Of a stretch of DNA of 64,000 bases, positions 28,501 through 39,006 are shown one piece after another (position 1 is the stretch's first letter; each line of letters begins with the position of its first letter). A program made the translations under genes and the position numbers. The DNA lies in assembly GCA_013365325.1 (NCBI GenBank), contig JABVXV010000006.1, positions 496,001 to 560,000 of the forward strand, given 5' to 3'. The notes below the pieces were generated by a model. That model saw only the letters and a program-made list of their open reading frames with translations, was not told the DNA's origin and did no database searches. The stretch is from Dipetalonema caudispina (Eukaryota > Nematoda > Chromadorea > Rhabditida > Onchocercidae).

Positions 28501-28782
28501 CATTTCATGATATAAAACTGGAACGAACTATATGATCACTTTCGGAATTCATTCCAGATACCCACAAAATGGACTACCGAATTTTCGCCGAAGGAGACAT
28601 CAACACCTAAATTAAAGAACAGTGAATCAGGTCCGTGTTCAGAAGATGAAAAACGAAGTGCCATTCGTGATAAGGCGGAGCGGAACGAGAAGACAATCAG
28701 TTTCTATGAGAATGTTGATCACAATGACGCCTCTATCGGTTCGGAAATTGGTACCGTTTGGTACGAGTATGGATGTGTCTGA
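3611..28782 (+). CDS. grdn-1: Girdin/Daple (CCDC88) homologue, GRDN-1-like; 31 exons
   Basis: Exons: 3611-3699, 3988-4116, 4606-4723, 8452-8521, 14048-14190, 15329-15481, 15755-15842, 15941-16034, 16871-17024, 17328-17414, 17717-17875, 18045-18283, 18642-18789, 19019-19150, 19327-19551, 19907-20068, 20496-20815, 22591-22669, 22750-22857, 23835-23903, 24006-24092, 24263-24400, 24535-24680, 24765-24945, 25148-25294, 25534-25695, 25980-26151, 27815-27901, 28021-28164, 28256-28449, 28558-28782. The sum is 4449 nt (1482 aa). Residues 1-200 form a Hook-like domain: [35 protein letters not shown] and [10 protein letters not shown] align with human CCDC88A/C recalled from memory. Residues 260-1209 are coiled coil ([27 protein letters not shown]). 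The tail is Ser/Pro-rich with PPPPPYKG and ends TVWYEYGCV, Daple's Dishevelled-binding PDZ ligand. I see no Galpha-binding (GBA) motif. ATG 3611 follows an in-frame stop and an acceptor at 3591. The exon 1 donor (AA/GTTAAT) is weak. The protein is probably a cytoplasmic adaptor for actin, polarity and basal-body positioning. Confidence 0.85.
5647..5678. repeat. Perfect 14-bp inverted repeat, 4-nt loop
   Basis: The arms 5647-5660 (TTTACGAAAATAAC) and 5665-5678 are exact reverse complements around ATTA. The repeat lies inside intron 3 (4724-8451, 3.7 kb) of the Girdin-family gene, an otherwise featureless AT-rich intron. It could be a transposon relic or simply a chance AT-rich palindrome. Confidence 0.7.
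10165..10275 (-). other. Candidate exon on the opposite strand inside intron 4
   Basis: On the minus strand an ATG at 10275 opens 37 codons (beginning [12 protein letters not shown]) that end exactly at a strong donor, AAG/GTAAGC, in phase 0. The frame stays open to 10057 beyond the donor. The stretch is less AT-rich and more codon-like than its surroundings. I recognise no family and could not find a convincing next exon at lower coordinates, so this may be a chance frame in the 5.5-kb intron (8522-14047) of the Girdin-family gene. Confidence 0.2.
12720..12877 (+). promoter_or_regulatory. Possible internal promoter and noncoding exon in intron 4
   Basis: An inverted CCAAT (GATTGG near 12720) is followed by TATAAAA near 12768 at promoter-like spacing. 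A pyrimidine-rich stretch comes next, then a good donor AAG/GTTAGT after 12877. An 80-nt noncoding first exon from about 12795 could feed exon 5 at 14048 and give an N-terminally shortened Girdin-family transcript. This is seen as a motif arrangement only. TATAAAA is common by chance in AT-rich DNA, so the call is weak. Confidence 0.25.
13451..13533 (+). repeat. GT/CA microsatellite
   Basis: Twenty-four uninterrupted GT units at 13451-13498 are followed by GT units broken by three TA steps up to 13533. It lies in intron 4 of the Girdin-family gene, 0.5 kb before exon 5. Open frames across it (Val/Cys or Cys/Val repeats) are artefacts. It is long enough to be length-polymorphic. Confidence 0.95.
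25980..26456 (+). CDS. Alternative last exon of the Girdin-family gene (short isoform)
   Basis: Exon 27 can be spliced at 26151 (AATG/GTCAGT, phase 1) into the C-terminal exons. It can also be read on to a stop at 26454-26456, adding 101 residues ending RSFYDNIC. The read-through stretch is open, Ser/Asn/Pro-rich and less AT-rich than the surrounding introns, and a canonical AATAAA follows at 26562-26567. The short protein would have about 1367 residues and would lack both the proline-rich tail and the Gly-Cys-Val PDZ ligand. Use of both ends is inferred from phase and signals; no transcript evidence is available here. Confidence 0.55.
   Translation, partial: NLGPHKFSMNDCGNSGIFSGEKFVNGSSTGESSAYLAADSLTTIAAKRDSPLTTSANGQLPPMYQDRCMETIAQDNCNGNPSNILYLNSRRTPNEGLNFTVWERSNSFTLDDRSHSEAHSSSLQSNISTPEIVLPLNPLSRDHISRSARPRSFYDNIC
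26562..26567 (+). terminator. Poly(A) signal for the short Girdin isoform
   Basis: Canonical AATAAA, 106 bases after the stop at 26456. It lies inside what is otherwise intron 27 of the long form, so it supports internal polyadenylation as the partner of the unspliced exon 27. Confidence 0.5.
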
Positions 28783-28971
28783 GAGTTCCTGGCACTGTCA
28801 CAGTATCGAGAGAGCAGCCGTAATGTAAGCTATTCAAATTTCATATCAATCATGCATCTGTAAGTCCTCTCAATTTAGACTTTCATTTGAATCTTTAAAA
28901 CATCTATAGATTGCAAAGTGAATAGGAAGATGAAACTTTTGCACTTCTGTAATATGCATTCAATAAACTAT

Positions 28972-28977
28972 TTTTTC
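28972..28977 (+). terminator. Poly(A) signal for the long Girdin isoform
   Basis: Canonical AATAAA, 190 bases after the stop codon at 28780-28782. It is the first such hexamer downstream of the last exon and implies a short 3' UTR. Confidence 0.55.
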
Positions 28978-29292
28978 CTGCCTGAAAATTTTTTAGATTT
29001 ATTACCTTTTATTATCTGTTAAAATGTTTTATAATTTGTTTTTGTAAATTTTCATTACATTTAAACCACTACACTTTGAAATTTGGAACTTTTTGCGTGA
29101 AATCAATGAAAGAAGAAGTTTGATTTGCATGTTTTAAAGTCATACAATTAAGATCTAATTTTAAAGCAGTTTATTCCGGTTGAATTTGTAAAACTGAATT
29201 TTCTGATTCCCTTATCCTATTCCACTTCGTTGTTGTTATCATCATAATTTACATTGAAATTCTTTGCCTGCCAAAATATTATGTTCATGTGC

Positions 29293-29332
<40 letters not shown>

Positions 29333-30024
29333 TGTAATGAAATTTGTTCTTTTTTCGCTTCAAAAAACTTTGCCAAGTAATCTTACGATTCTGAAAGGAA
29401 ATAAAAAACTGAGGCTAAGATTAAAGTTTTTTTATTCTATTGCCAATATTTTCATATGATCCCATCAAATTCTTCGCTTGATATTACTTTTCGGCAACAC
29501 TGCGATATCGGTGATCCGCTAATGTATAAAATTTCATTTTAATTTATGCTTATATAATTTCTTTTGTTTTCTTCTTTGTTTAAGGCAAATGATAATACAA
29601 AAGAAATGGTTGTATAACTATTTTGTTCATGGGAAAAATTCGTTAATTATCACTGGGAATTATAAGTCCAGTTTGCTATGCAAATAATTCAGCTAAAAAA
29701 TAAAATGCTATGTGTATAAGAGATTTTGCATGGATTAAAAGCACACCTGCACTGTATGAAAGGTTGAACAACGACAATTTTGATAGATGTTAACTTGGCT
29801 AATTACTTGGTACAAACTATACAATGAAAGTGAGTGCGACTGGCCTAATCCAAGATATGACGATGAAATTACTACTGGCATGCCAATTATTGTTTGCATT
29901 CTTTTAGTTTTTAATATTTGATCAAATTTTAACCATATAATTTGTAGACTAAAACCAGAATCGATGAGTAGGTGATAGGGATTCCTGAAATTCAGATCTC
30001 GAATTCTCTGGATTTAAAGTTCAT
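28978..30024. other. Intergenic gap between convergent genes
   Basis: The space between the 3' ends of the Girdin-family gene (plus) and the tetraspanin (minus). It holds a TA microsatellite and AT-rich sequence. I see no coding frame or RNA gene. Confidence 0.7.
29298..29325. repeat. AT/TA microsatellite
   Basis: Fourteen uninterrupted AT units, continuing imperfectly to about 29333. It lies between the two convergent genes and can form a cruciform or hairpin. Confidence 0.95.
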
Positions 30025-30030
30025 TTTATT
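30025..30030 (-). terminator. Poly(A) signal of the tetraspanin gene
   Basis: TTTATT on the plus strand, that is AATAAA on the minus strand, about 210 bases downstream of the tetraspanin stop at 30239. The choice among several such hexamers is inferred from distance. Confidence 0.4.
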
Positions 30031-30238
30031 ACTGGGAAGTTAAGGGAGTGGAATAAATACCAGTTGATTTGTAGAAGTTTGGTCGATTTGAAATATTTTA
30101 AAAACATCTGATACATTTGTTTCCCACTAATTCGACATTAAAAATTTTTATCAAACTCAAATGAAATTTAGTGAGAGACAAAACAAAACAAGAAAACAAC
30201 AAAAACTTGCAACAAAACAATGAAAGAAGTTTATGATT

Positions 30239-31841
30239 CTACTGATCATAAACAAAAACTTTCAATTTTTGGATGTTATACCAATCTTCTCGTTGTTCAA
30301 AGATTTGATTTTGCAAGACACATGCAGAAAAAAGACAAAATAATTGAATTATGAGGAAGATGAAGACAGCTGGAGCAATGTATAGCATATTATTGATCAG
30401 GAATCCTTTGATCATTTCGATACAACCCCGTTGATAGATATCTTCTCGCAAAAATGGACCTTTATCATTGAATACTTCAAATGACGGAGGTTTACGAGCA
30501 TCCAAACCGCAAAACATATTTGAAAGTGAAGACATCGTTGACTTCGTACTTTTGCAACAAGAAAATGGTACACCACCAGCTTCTAATGATCCGTACATAT
30601 CCAACATGCTCTCATCGCTGAAATTTGTAAGCCTAAATCACGTATTATAGAATATCTCTCTGTAAAAATCGGTGAAGATCCGCCGTGTAGTAAATCTGCT
30701 GAGAAAGAAACGAAACTGTAAAAAGGATGAGAAATGCAATCTCGTCTCATTGATTGATAGAAAAGCTTTCAACTTAAAATTTTAATTCAAAATTCTTTCA
30801 GAAAAAGCAAAGATAATAGTAGTGACAGCTACCACATTTTTACGATGAAAAACCCAATGGATATCATCATGGTGAGTTCTTTTTGTTTATCCTCGGATTT
30901 CTAAGAATAAGATTAGAAGGCAATTGTTGTGTCACAAAAATGACAGAGAATTCTAGAATTATATTTACCTGAAATAAATATTATTATTCCAGTCATGAGG
31001 TGAGGAAGCACCACAACATTTAACATTAATTTGTATCCAGTCGATCAATAACTGTAGATCAGGATCATCGCGATACAGTATAATAGTATCCTCGATGGTC
31101 GCCTCTAATACATTCAATAATACACGACCAATGAGTACAGCCATTATAATTAGCATAAAATAAGTTATTATCATACAGCCTAGCATACATACATGAAGCA
31201 TCAAATAGAAACAGTTGTCTCGTAAGCTTCCTGAAATTCCACAATGCGGTATTTACATCCAAGAGTAAAGTAAAAGTAGTCGATAATGTGTAGCTTTTCG
31301 AGACAGGTGCTATACTTTCCTTGAGGAAATTAGCCAAATTAATTGCATTATCCCAATCTTATATTGTTTACTTCTTTCAAATAGTCAAAATATAAAGATT
31401 TCAGAAAGAAAATTGAAAATTCTCTCTTATTCTCAACTTCTTTTTATTTGGAACAGTAATTACATATTAAATTATTAAAGATAACTAACCAACAGCTCCG
31501 CAGAAGCTGATTATTATGATAATGATACCAGTAGAGATGATAAAAATAGTTGGGTCCAAGAAGAGAGCAATATTTTTGGAATCAAACTTCTTCAAACTAA
31601 AGAACACACCAGATTTAGCTGTTTGTGCCCAAATACCGAGAGTTACTAATCCGATCGAAAAGAAGAGAAGAAGATAGCTGAATGTGAAAATGCTGTATTT
31701 CAAGCATGGATTCACTCTCGAAGGCATCACAAAGTTTTCATCTCTCTCCACTTTCAACACCACATTTTTTCCGCCCACAGTAATTTTCTCGGGTGAACGG
31801 TTATCATCTCCAACTTCATGATCTTTACGTAAGTCACCCAT
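30239..31841 (-). CDS. Tetraspanin, TspanC8/C6-like (TSP-12/TSP-14 type)
   Basis: Exons on the minus strand: 31841-31490, 31230-30969, 30617-30239 (993 nt, 330 aa), with phases 1 and 2 matching. Four membrane segments lie at about residues 49-72, 95-116, 126-148 and 288-315. A 40-residue hydrophilic N-terminus precedes NPCLKYSIFTFSY. The conserved ISFCGAVGSLRDNCF follows TM2. The large loop has KCCG, DWNNNIYF, VPFSCC, MFCGL and a Cys just before TM4. This pattern resembles TspanC8 proteins, which escort the protease ADAM10, and C. elegans TSP-12/TSP-14, which act with SUP-17/ADAM10 in Notch and BMP signalling. The loop has six cysteines, not eight: the family's EACGVPFSCC is EAGGVPFSCC here. 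The protein is probably at the plasma membrane or in endosomes. The ATG follows an AG acceptor-like site about 25 nt upstream, suggesting trans-splicing or a 5' exon. Confidence 0.88.
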
Positions 31842-34268
31842 TCGAAAAGAAGTATTTGATTTGAATGCTGTTAATTTTTCTTCACAATATTATTATATTC
31901 CTGCATTGATTATGCAAATTTTCGCATTAAAAAAATACTTTTAGTTGGATTTTCCTAAAGATTGATCATCAAATAAATGCGATAACCTTTTGGATGAAAC
32001 AATTCATATATTGATGTAATTACGTTTAGAAATTGAATCAGTTTTAATTACAATTATCCGAGTTTAAGACGAATTGCGTTGAAGTGAAGCTATCGAAAAG
32101 CTTTAAAATTCAACGAATATGTAAAACAGCTTACGAAATGGCAAGTTTAAGAAGAAGAAGAAGACTAGTTGTCGATTTGAATTTATCTAAGATTAAACGG
32201 TTATGACCTTTCTGTGATGTTTTCCCTCAAAAAATGGTTACCACATTAGCTTTTATTTTCTGATAAAGGTGGATGAGAAATTAGATATCAGATGTTTTTC
32301 GATCAGAATAATTAATGAAGAGAGAAAGGAAGAAGGATGAGGAAGTGGCATTTTCTTTGTTTTTACTAACTCTCATTGGATTGATGCTCCAACCAATTTC
32401 TTGCAGAAATCATAGCCAACATGGCGGCAATCCCTTTGATATTTCGATAGCACTGGTTTAGTTAAATCAGTTTTGTTGAATGTGTATCAGGAAAAAGAGA
32501 CAATTTTATGAGTATGTACCAACATTATTGTCCCATCATCAAAGATCAATGATAGAGGATAACCTTTTTCTCTTCAGGAATACCGCCTTTTTCTTTAACG
32601 AATTTCAGAAACGTAAAGAATTATATCCTTGATTTTTCAAGTTTTTCCGTTAGGTATCAAATTCAAACGACATGATATGGATAATTTTCATGCTCAATTT
32701 GCATATCGCCACATTAACTCGAGACAAAACATATTAACAGTGGCGATGAAAATATATGTTGAAAAAGAAAAAAGATGGTGCCGTAAAAACGCGCATGTCT
32801 GTCCAACAATGGCCAAGAATGAAGGGATTACTCAGGGAATACTGAATTCGAGAGACACAGACGTATGAAGAGGTAATTTATAGGAAAGATTTGAGGGAGG
32901 GTTTGTTATGGCAACCCTTTGATGTTGCCGACGACTTTTCAGATTCAGAAATCCTGAAGAAATCGTGAAGCAGAGTGAATATACTTGACAAGAGGAGCGA
33001 AACCTCAGTCAATCCGTTTGAGCATGCAAGAGATTGTGTTGTGCCGCTGTGTCAACTTGCATTAAGGGTCGCTGTCCAAGAGATCGTCCCAATCAGATAA
33101 CACTGAGTGGTAAATTGTGGTATACAAATTTCTCCCTTTCGATTATGATACTTCAGCAGGAGCATCGGTTTTTGAAAGTCCAGAAAAACACTTTCCGAAA
33201 GTGTATTTAGATTGAATTGGAGTGAACGATCTAATAATCTTAAAAAAGCGAAAATCTTCGAAAAATAAAGCAAATAGCGGAAAATTTGCAGATCGTTTCG
33301 GTTATTCTTCAACAATTTGAAAATTATTCTTTTTGGCATTTCTAAAAACTTTGTATCCTGCATACGCTTATGGCATCATTTGCACCATCACTTTTCGTAT
33401 TTTTCTTTCATCTAATTAATAACTGGCCAAAATTTGCCGTCTATATTTTCAATTATTCGGTATGATTTTTAATTTGCCTTTTCTAGTCAATAATTAATGT
33501 TTTCTTTCAAAATATACTTTTCACAATTTTTTACAAACAGTTAAATTTAAAATAAACAATCAACAGTTTATGCCTTATAATATTAAGTCTTTAAAAGCAT
33601 TTTTTGGATAGAAATACCTTATTGTGTTATTTAATTATATTTTTTCTTATATTTTATTCCTTAACTATTTAAACAAAAGCTTGTTTTAATCTTTCTTTAA
33701 AGAATATTTCACAAAATGATTCGATTCAATTTGGGTAAATTTCGCTACAAAACTTTTTTTGTTGTTCTTATTTTTAGTTTTTTAAATTTTGCTGATTTTA
33801 TTAAACATTTTTAGAAATTCCAAATTTCATATTTGCATTTTCTTTCGGAAATGCCTTTTATCATTCATCAAATTTCATCAGTTTTTATGGTGAAATGATG
33901 GTGATCAATTTTGCATTGGTTGTGATCTTTGGTGATAATTGTAACAGACAAATGACCTTTTGTGCGATCATTCAAGCGTCTTAATGTCTACTCAACCTCT
34001 TCTGCGTGCTAAATAATTCCGTTTAAAATTGAGTACAATTATTTGTCAGATAAATTACAATATTAAATGCGATCCTAAAGGGTTAATCTCCAAGAAAAAT
34101 GAAGCAGTTTTTCTGGTTATTTGTTTGTCTCATACTTACATTCAAGCCAAAGCCACTCATATAAAACTTTTCATTGAAAACGAAATAAACTTCTCTACTA
34201 ATACTTTTTGAAATTACGCACTAAAGAAGACCTAATTTCTATAACCAGTCAAAATCAAATTATTTTAG
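31842..34268. other. Shared upstream region of two divergent genes
   Basis: Space between the start of the tetraspanin (minus) and the first resolved exon of the SGNH hydrolase (plus). It should contain both promoters and the missing first hydrolase exon. An X-box-like sequence TTTGTTATGGCAAC (13 of 14) lies at 32902-32915. A possible signal-peptide start (MKQFFWLFVCLILTF) lies at 34099 but has no usable phase-0 donor. I could not support any further gene here. Confidence 0.5.
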
Positions 34269-37200
34269 ACCAGCTCATCTTTGGACGAACTTGTTGAAAT
34301 TAAATGGAACAGGCCTGGGAAGCTAAAATCCAATGGAAGAAGTGGCATTTTTGCAAACTCAGTTACCGATTTTCGGAAACATTACGGTTTGGTACATTTG
34401 TCAGCTTGTTCAAGCTTATTGCTAACATGGCAAAATAGAACGACTCAAAGTTTTGAATGGACAATCTCGGATCAGTATAGTCAACAACACTTTTATTGGA
34501 CCACACAAGAATGTCAAACATCTTGGCTCGCTCCAAAACAAGTTACTACATACTATTTGTTAATGTTTTTCATTCTATCAAACAAAGAAAGTATTCATTG
34601 TTTGTTACCATAAGTAATCGTAATCTTTACCTTTCTTCATCTGAAAAGATCATTTGCTTTATAGACAAAATATATCGTGAAGGTATCAGTAAAATTTGTG
34701 GATCATAAAATTCTCCATGGAGAAGTGAGCATCACAATTCGAGACTACTGGATAGGAGTAATTGGTGATTCATTTGCTTCTGGCGAGGGTAATCCGGATA
34801 TTCCGGTCAATGTGATCGACAAAACAATGGCAAAATGGCTTTCGAGTTAGTGCATTTTTTGAAATTTTCGAAATCTTTTACACTTTAATACAAATATTAA
34901 CTTTACAGTAACAGAAATTCCAATTGAATGATATAGTTTTAATATCATATCAAAGTTTTTTTTTTTTCTTTTTTTGATTAGAATTATTCATGAGCCGAAA
35001 GAAAAAAATCGTAATCTCAAGAGGTAAATTTTATGAATTATGTGCAGAAAAAGGCTCGCATCTCAATTTCTCCTACTTTATTTGATATTTATGGAATCAA
35101 AACAATCCTATTCTTCGAATAATTTAATTTTAACAATGTCTGGAAAAGCATGAGCAAATAATGAAATTTGTATTTGTGCTGAATGTTTTCTTCCTAACTT
35201 TAATTTCTTCAACGATTGAATTTTATTGTCACCTTACTATTCCCAATGGATAGCATAGCATCTTATTTTACGCGGAAACTTATTGTTTCGGTTGAATAAT
35301 AATCATTATTATGGTATTTAGAAAAACGATTAAGTGGCGGCTCCTTTGAACCATTCATTTTAATACATCCCAAGTTAGTGCTTAAATCTGAACTTCTCCC
35401 AGGCTACATGTAATAATTGCTTGGGTACAGTTGGGAATGCTTGCAGAATGACTTTAGTGACCGTATCCGACCGGGGTAAAATGATGCTTACTTGATAAAA
35501 AGAAATTGTAATTTGCGGCAACATCAAAGGATTGAATTAACATAGAGAGGAAGTTCCTGGGGTCACGGAAAAATTTTATCATCATTCTTGCCAAAATTTT
35601 ATTAATTATTCCTTGAAAAACTTAAATTTGTTCCACTTTTTCAGGGGTTAAACATTTTTCTTGAATCGCATAACATTTAGGTATTAATTTTCATAATTTT
35701 CGTCAGAAAAGAACAAAAAGATACCGATGTAAGGAAGTATTATTACATGAAAAAATGGAAATGAGTAAGATTAAAGTTTCGGAAGAAGCATCTCTCGAAC
35801 TAATCACTGTCCCCTTCCTCCAAGTCAATACTGCCAACAACAACAAAAACGATCGTAAATGATAACGAGCAAAGAACTATCCTACCTTTATGATTCCATG
35901 TATCGAAATAAAGGGATGATAAAAAGATGGATAGAAACACTGTCGGATATTAAAGGAGGAAAATTAAAAAACTTTCAAATCAGCTTTCAGTCTATTTCTG
36001 AACTTCTGAAATCCAAGCAATTAGTAAATTTCTAATTATCAGAGAAAAATAAGTTAACGCTTAATTATTAGCAATATTTCATGTTACAGATCGATGTCAT
36101 CGAAGTTCTCGATCCTGGGCTTATAAAGCGTACGAACAGGTGAGTAGTAGGATCGAAGAGCAGAGTGCGGTACATTTCACCTATTTACCATGTACCGGAG
36201 CATCTGTTGATAATGGAATCCTGGTTCTCTTTAATAGTACATCACAAATCAATGTGCTGGAACAGATCACACGTATAAGGTTATCGTTATTTGTTGTTAT
36301 TTTTGAGTACTTTTGAAAGTTTGAAAAAATTACAACAACTATTACAATCAGTTTGCTTCATTTTATTAAACACATTTAATAATTTGAGAAATAATTTTTT
36401 CTTGCTTACATGTGAATTTCAATAATTTTATGAAATTATTCTGATAGAATATTCAATGGTAATAAGATTTAATCATTTAAACTTATAGTTTACGCTTTGT
36501 ACTTTGCTAATGAACTGAGTCCTTAATCGTCCACACTCTAAAGTTTTATTTAATCTTTCACAAAGAATTTGGCATTTTAGTCTCTGAATAGTTCACTTTC
36601 TATGTGTAAAAAACTTTCTATTTTAGAATCAGTTCATGCGAATTTCGATAATTTTGTAGAATTATTCTGATATTAAGAATGGAATATTTGCAATACAACA
36701 AGCGCAAAATGGTTAAAATTTGTACAAAAAGTAATCAAAAGGTGAGTAAACTTTCAGAGGCACCGGTCCAGATTTGTTGATGATGTCAGTTGGCGGTAAT
36801 GACATTGGATATTCAGAAATACTGTCAACACTAATCGGAGGTCCAACAGGTTCTCTGTTCTCCACTATTGATATGCGCTTCTTCTATACATCGCATCAAC
36901 TAGATCGAGTTGCTAAAGCCATTCAAAATTTGAAACCTAATCAGGTTGTATTTGTTATATCCGTTTCTAGAACGTTGAAATATGTAATCAGTTCACAAAT
37001 TAAGAATATCTAGCAATGTCATCTTCTGTACTTTATTTATTTATTTTTAATTGTATTTAAATTTTACTCTATCATAAAATGAAATTAATATAATTACAGA
37101 TAATGATAATTGCAAAATTTTAATTACAATGTTCAGGTCGTCATACCACATTATTTTGATCTCACTCGCAACGAACGAGGTGTAGTGGATGCCGATTGCG

Positions 37201-38189
37201 CTGATATGCAACAAGTACAATTTTATACCATTTTATTTGATATACAGTAAGATACCTAATAAAGGGAATTGTTTCCATCGTTGAAAAAAAGTTAGGAGCA
37301 TAGGAGCATTTTGCAATAATTCTATATCTCCACTACAATGTCTATGAAGAAATTTCTTCGTTTTGAAAGTGACGTGAAACCTCCGTGCAATTCCTTTTGC
37401 TTTCACGTATTCATATTTTGAACTTCTTTTAAAGAAAAATCGGTTAAGCATTTATTGCCTTTTTTTCATTCTAAATCGAGAATCTTTCTATGGAAATATT
37501 TATACAAGCGTATTCGTAGATAAGTACCGACAATTTGATCTTAGCCGAGAAGAAAATTTTACAACGAATTAATGAACTGATAACGAAAAAATCTAAGCAG
37601 TACGGTTGGACAGCAGTTGAAGGAGTGGCTGAATTGTTCCGGTTACGCGGTTGTTGTTCTTCTAAGTCACTCATTAGGCAAGTTTATTTAATCTTTCATT
37701 TTTACCGGATTCATTACGGATTATTCATCCGTCTTCGTGTAGCCATAACATTAAATGATTCTATTGATATATCCTCCCAAATAGTTGACAGCATACAACT
37801 CTGCCATATGTTACCGCCTTTTGAAAATGGTAGTTTCACGTTAAATAGTTATCGATTCTGATATCAAATAACCCAAAAAAAAATTCGTAAACTACTTTCG
37901 ATTCAAATAAGAATGTTTTCAAAATTCAAGAAATAATTTGAGATTTTATAAGATATAGTAATAATTGTATTAAATTAATTTCTACATTTAAATGTAAGTC
38001 AGATAAATTATATATAATATAATGGAATGAAATGATGTCATTTCTATTAAAATATTTCTAAATTTTAGAAGTATACGAGACTCAATTCGATTACAAGGCA
38101 ATAGTTTTGGAGCATTTCATCCCATAGAGGAAGCTCATCAACAGATCGCTGATTTAGTTGTTAAAAAAGTACACCAATTCGATAATTAA
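34269..38189 (+). CDS. SGNH/GDSL-type hydrolase, 5' exon unresolved
   Basis: Exons: 34269-34541, 34665-34845, 36090-36279, 36758-36944, 37137-37214, 37520-37677, 38069-38189 (1188 nt, 395 aa without the first exon). All junctions match in phase. After about 115 residues of probable beta-rich N-terminal region come the SGNH blocks: IGDSFASGEGN (nucleophile Ser), CHRSSRSWAYKAYE, YLPCTGASVDNGI (Gly block), MMSVGGNDIG (Asn block) and FGAFHPIEEAH (catalytic His). Enzymes of this fold hydrolyse esters, for example lipids or acyl groups, but the substrate cannot be told from sequence. The paired cysteines suggest a secreted or luminal protein. No in-frame ATG precedes the Ser block, so an upstream exon carrying the start is missing. 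Intron 6 starts with GC (AG/GCAAGT at 37678). Confidence 0.8.
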
Positions 38190-38920
38190 TATTTATTTTA
38201 AATTTTGGAGATTGAATCATAAAATACATGCAAGTGTTGCATGAAATGACGAAAGTATTAGGATAATCCTCTCTTCCTCAACATTTTGGGAATTAATACT
38301 TAAGAAAGAAGAAGTAAACTAAAGTTTTACATTTCATTCTTACTTATCGATGGAATGTTGAATGCTTCAGTCGTTTCATCACTTCCATCATTATGTTACT
38401 CTTTTATTTATTGATATTTATTTTCAAAACTTAATGCAAAACAAACATTCACTTTCAAATTTCCTAATTTATTAAATTAATTTTTGTCAGTTGTGAATTC
38501 GCAAATCAGCTATCAACTTCTTGAAAGCAATTCAAAGTATTTATATGTACTTCTATTGATATATTTACTTGTATCTGATGAGAATTAAACAGTTCAAGCT
38601 ATTAAACCTCCATTTCATATTTGTCGCTAATTATTTATGTTTATTGTATTATTTCCATTTTCATCCCTGTTTTTCTATGTTAAAGTTAGCCAAATATGCA
38701 TCTATGGAAAATAGAAATTTCAATTCCTAACCGACCTTCGAACTCTTCAGTCAATGTTGTAAATTTGCCATTTCATCATATTTTGCATTGTGATCTCATT
38801 GTTGTTGTAATTATTGCTATTTTTGTTATGTGACTATTGCAAATGGATAAAACATGCGCAAGCAATATTCTCTAATTAGTAATGCTTCATGATGCATTTA
38901 ATTAACTTTTTAACTTGCAG

Positions 38921-38962
38921 CGATATGGTTGGCATGTATCAGAATCTTTATCACTACGGTGA
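38921..38962 (+). CDS. Possible alternative last exon of the SGNH hydrolase
   Basis: A donor inside the last hydrolase exon (AAA/GTACAC after 38168, phase 0) could join an acceptor ending TTGCAG at 38920. This would replace the final seven residues (VHQFDN and preceding context) by RYGWHVSESLSLR and a stop at 38960-38962. Another frame of the same exon stays open for 25 codons to a stop at 38997-38999 but has no donor of matching phase. AATAAA at 39001-39006 directly follows. The exon looks real, but which frame is used is unresolved. Confidence 0.35.
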   Translation, partial: RYGWHVSESLSLR

Positions 38963-39000
38963 AAGGGTTCCTGTTGAGCTCATATCGAGTGGAATGTAGC

Positions 39001-39006
39001 AATAAA
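39001..39006 (+). terminator. Poly(A) signal downstream of the SGNH hydrolase
   Basis: AATAAA, with further copies at 39095-39100 and 39151-39156. These are the first strong cluster of poly(A) signals after the hydrolase, about 0.8 kb past the 38189 stop. That favours a 3' extension or a terminal exon at 38921. Confidence 0.4.

Noticed and set aside
28622..28828. Alternative frame over the last Girdin exon
   Set aside because: The other frame continues the spliced reading and ends in the Daple-type GCV motif, so this one is a shadow.
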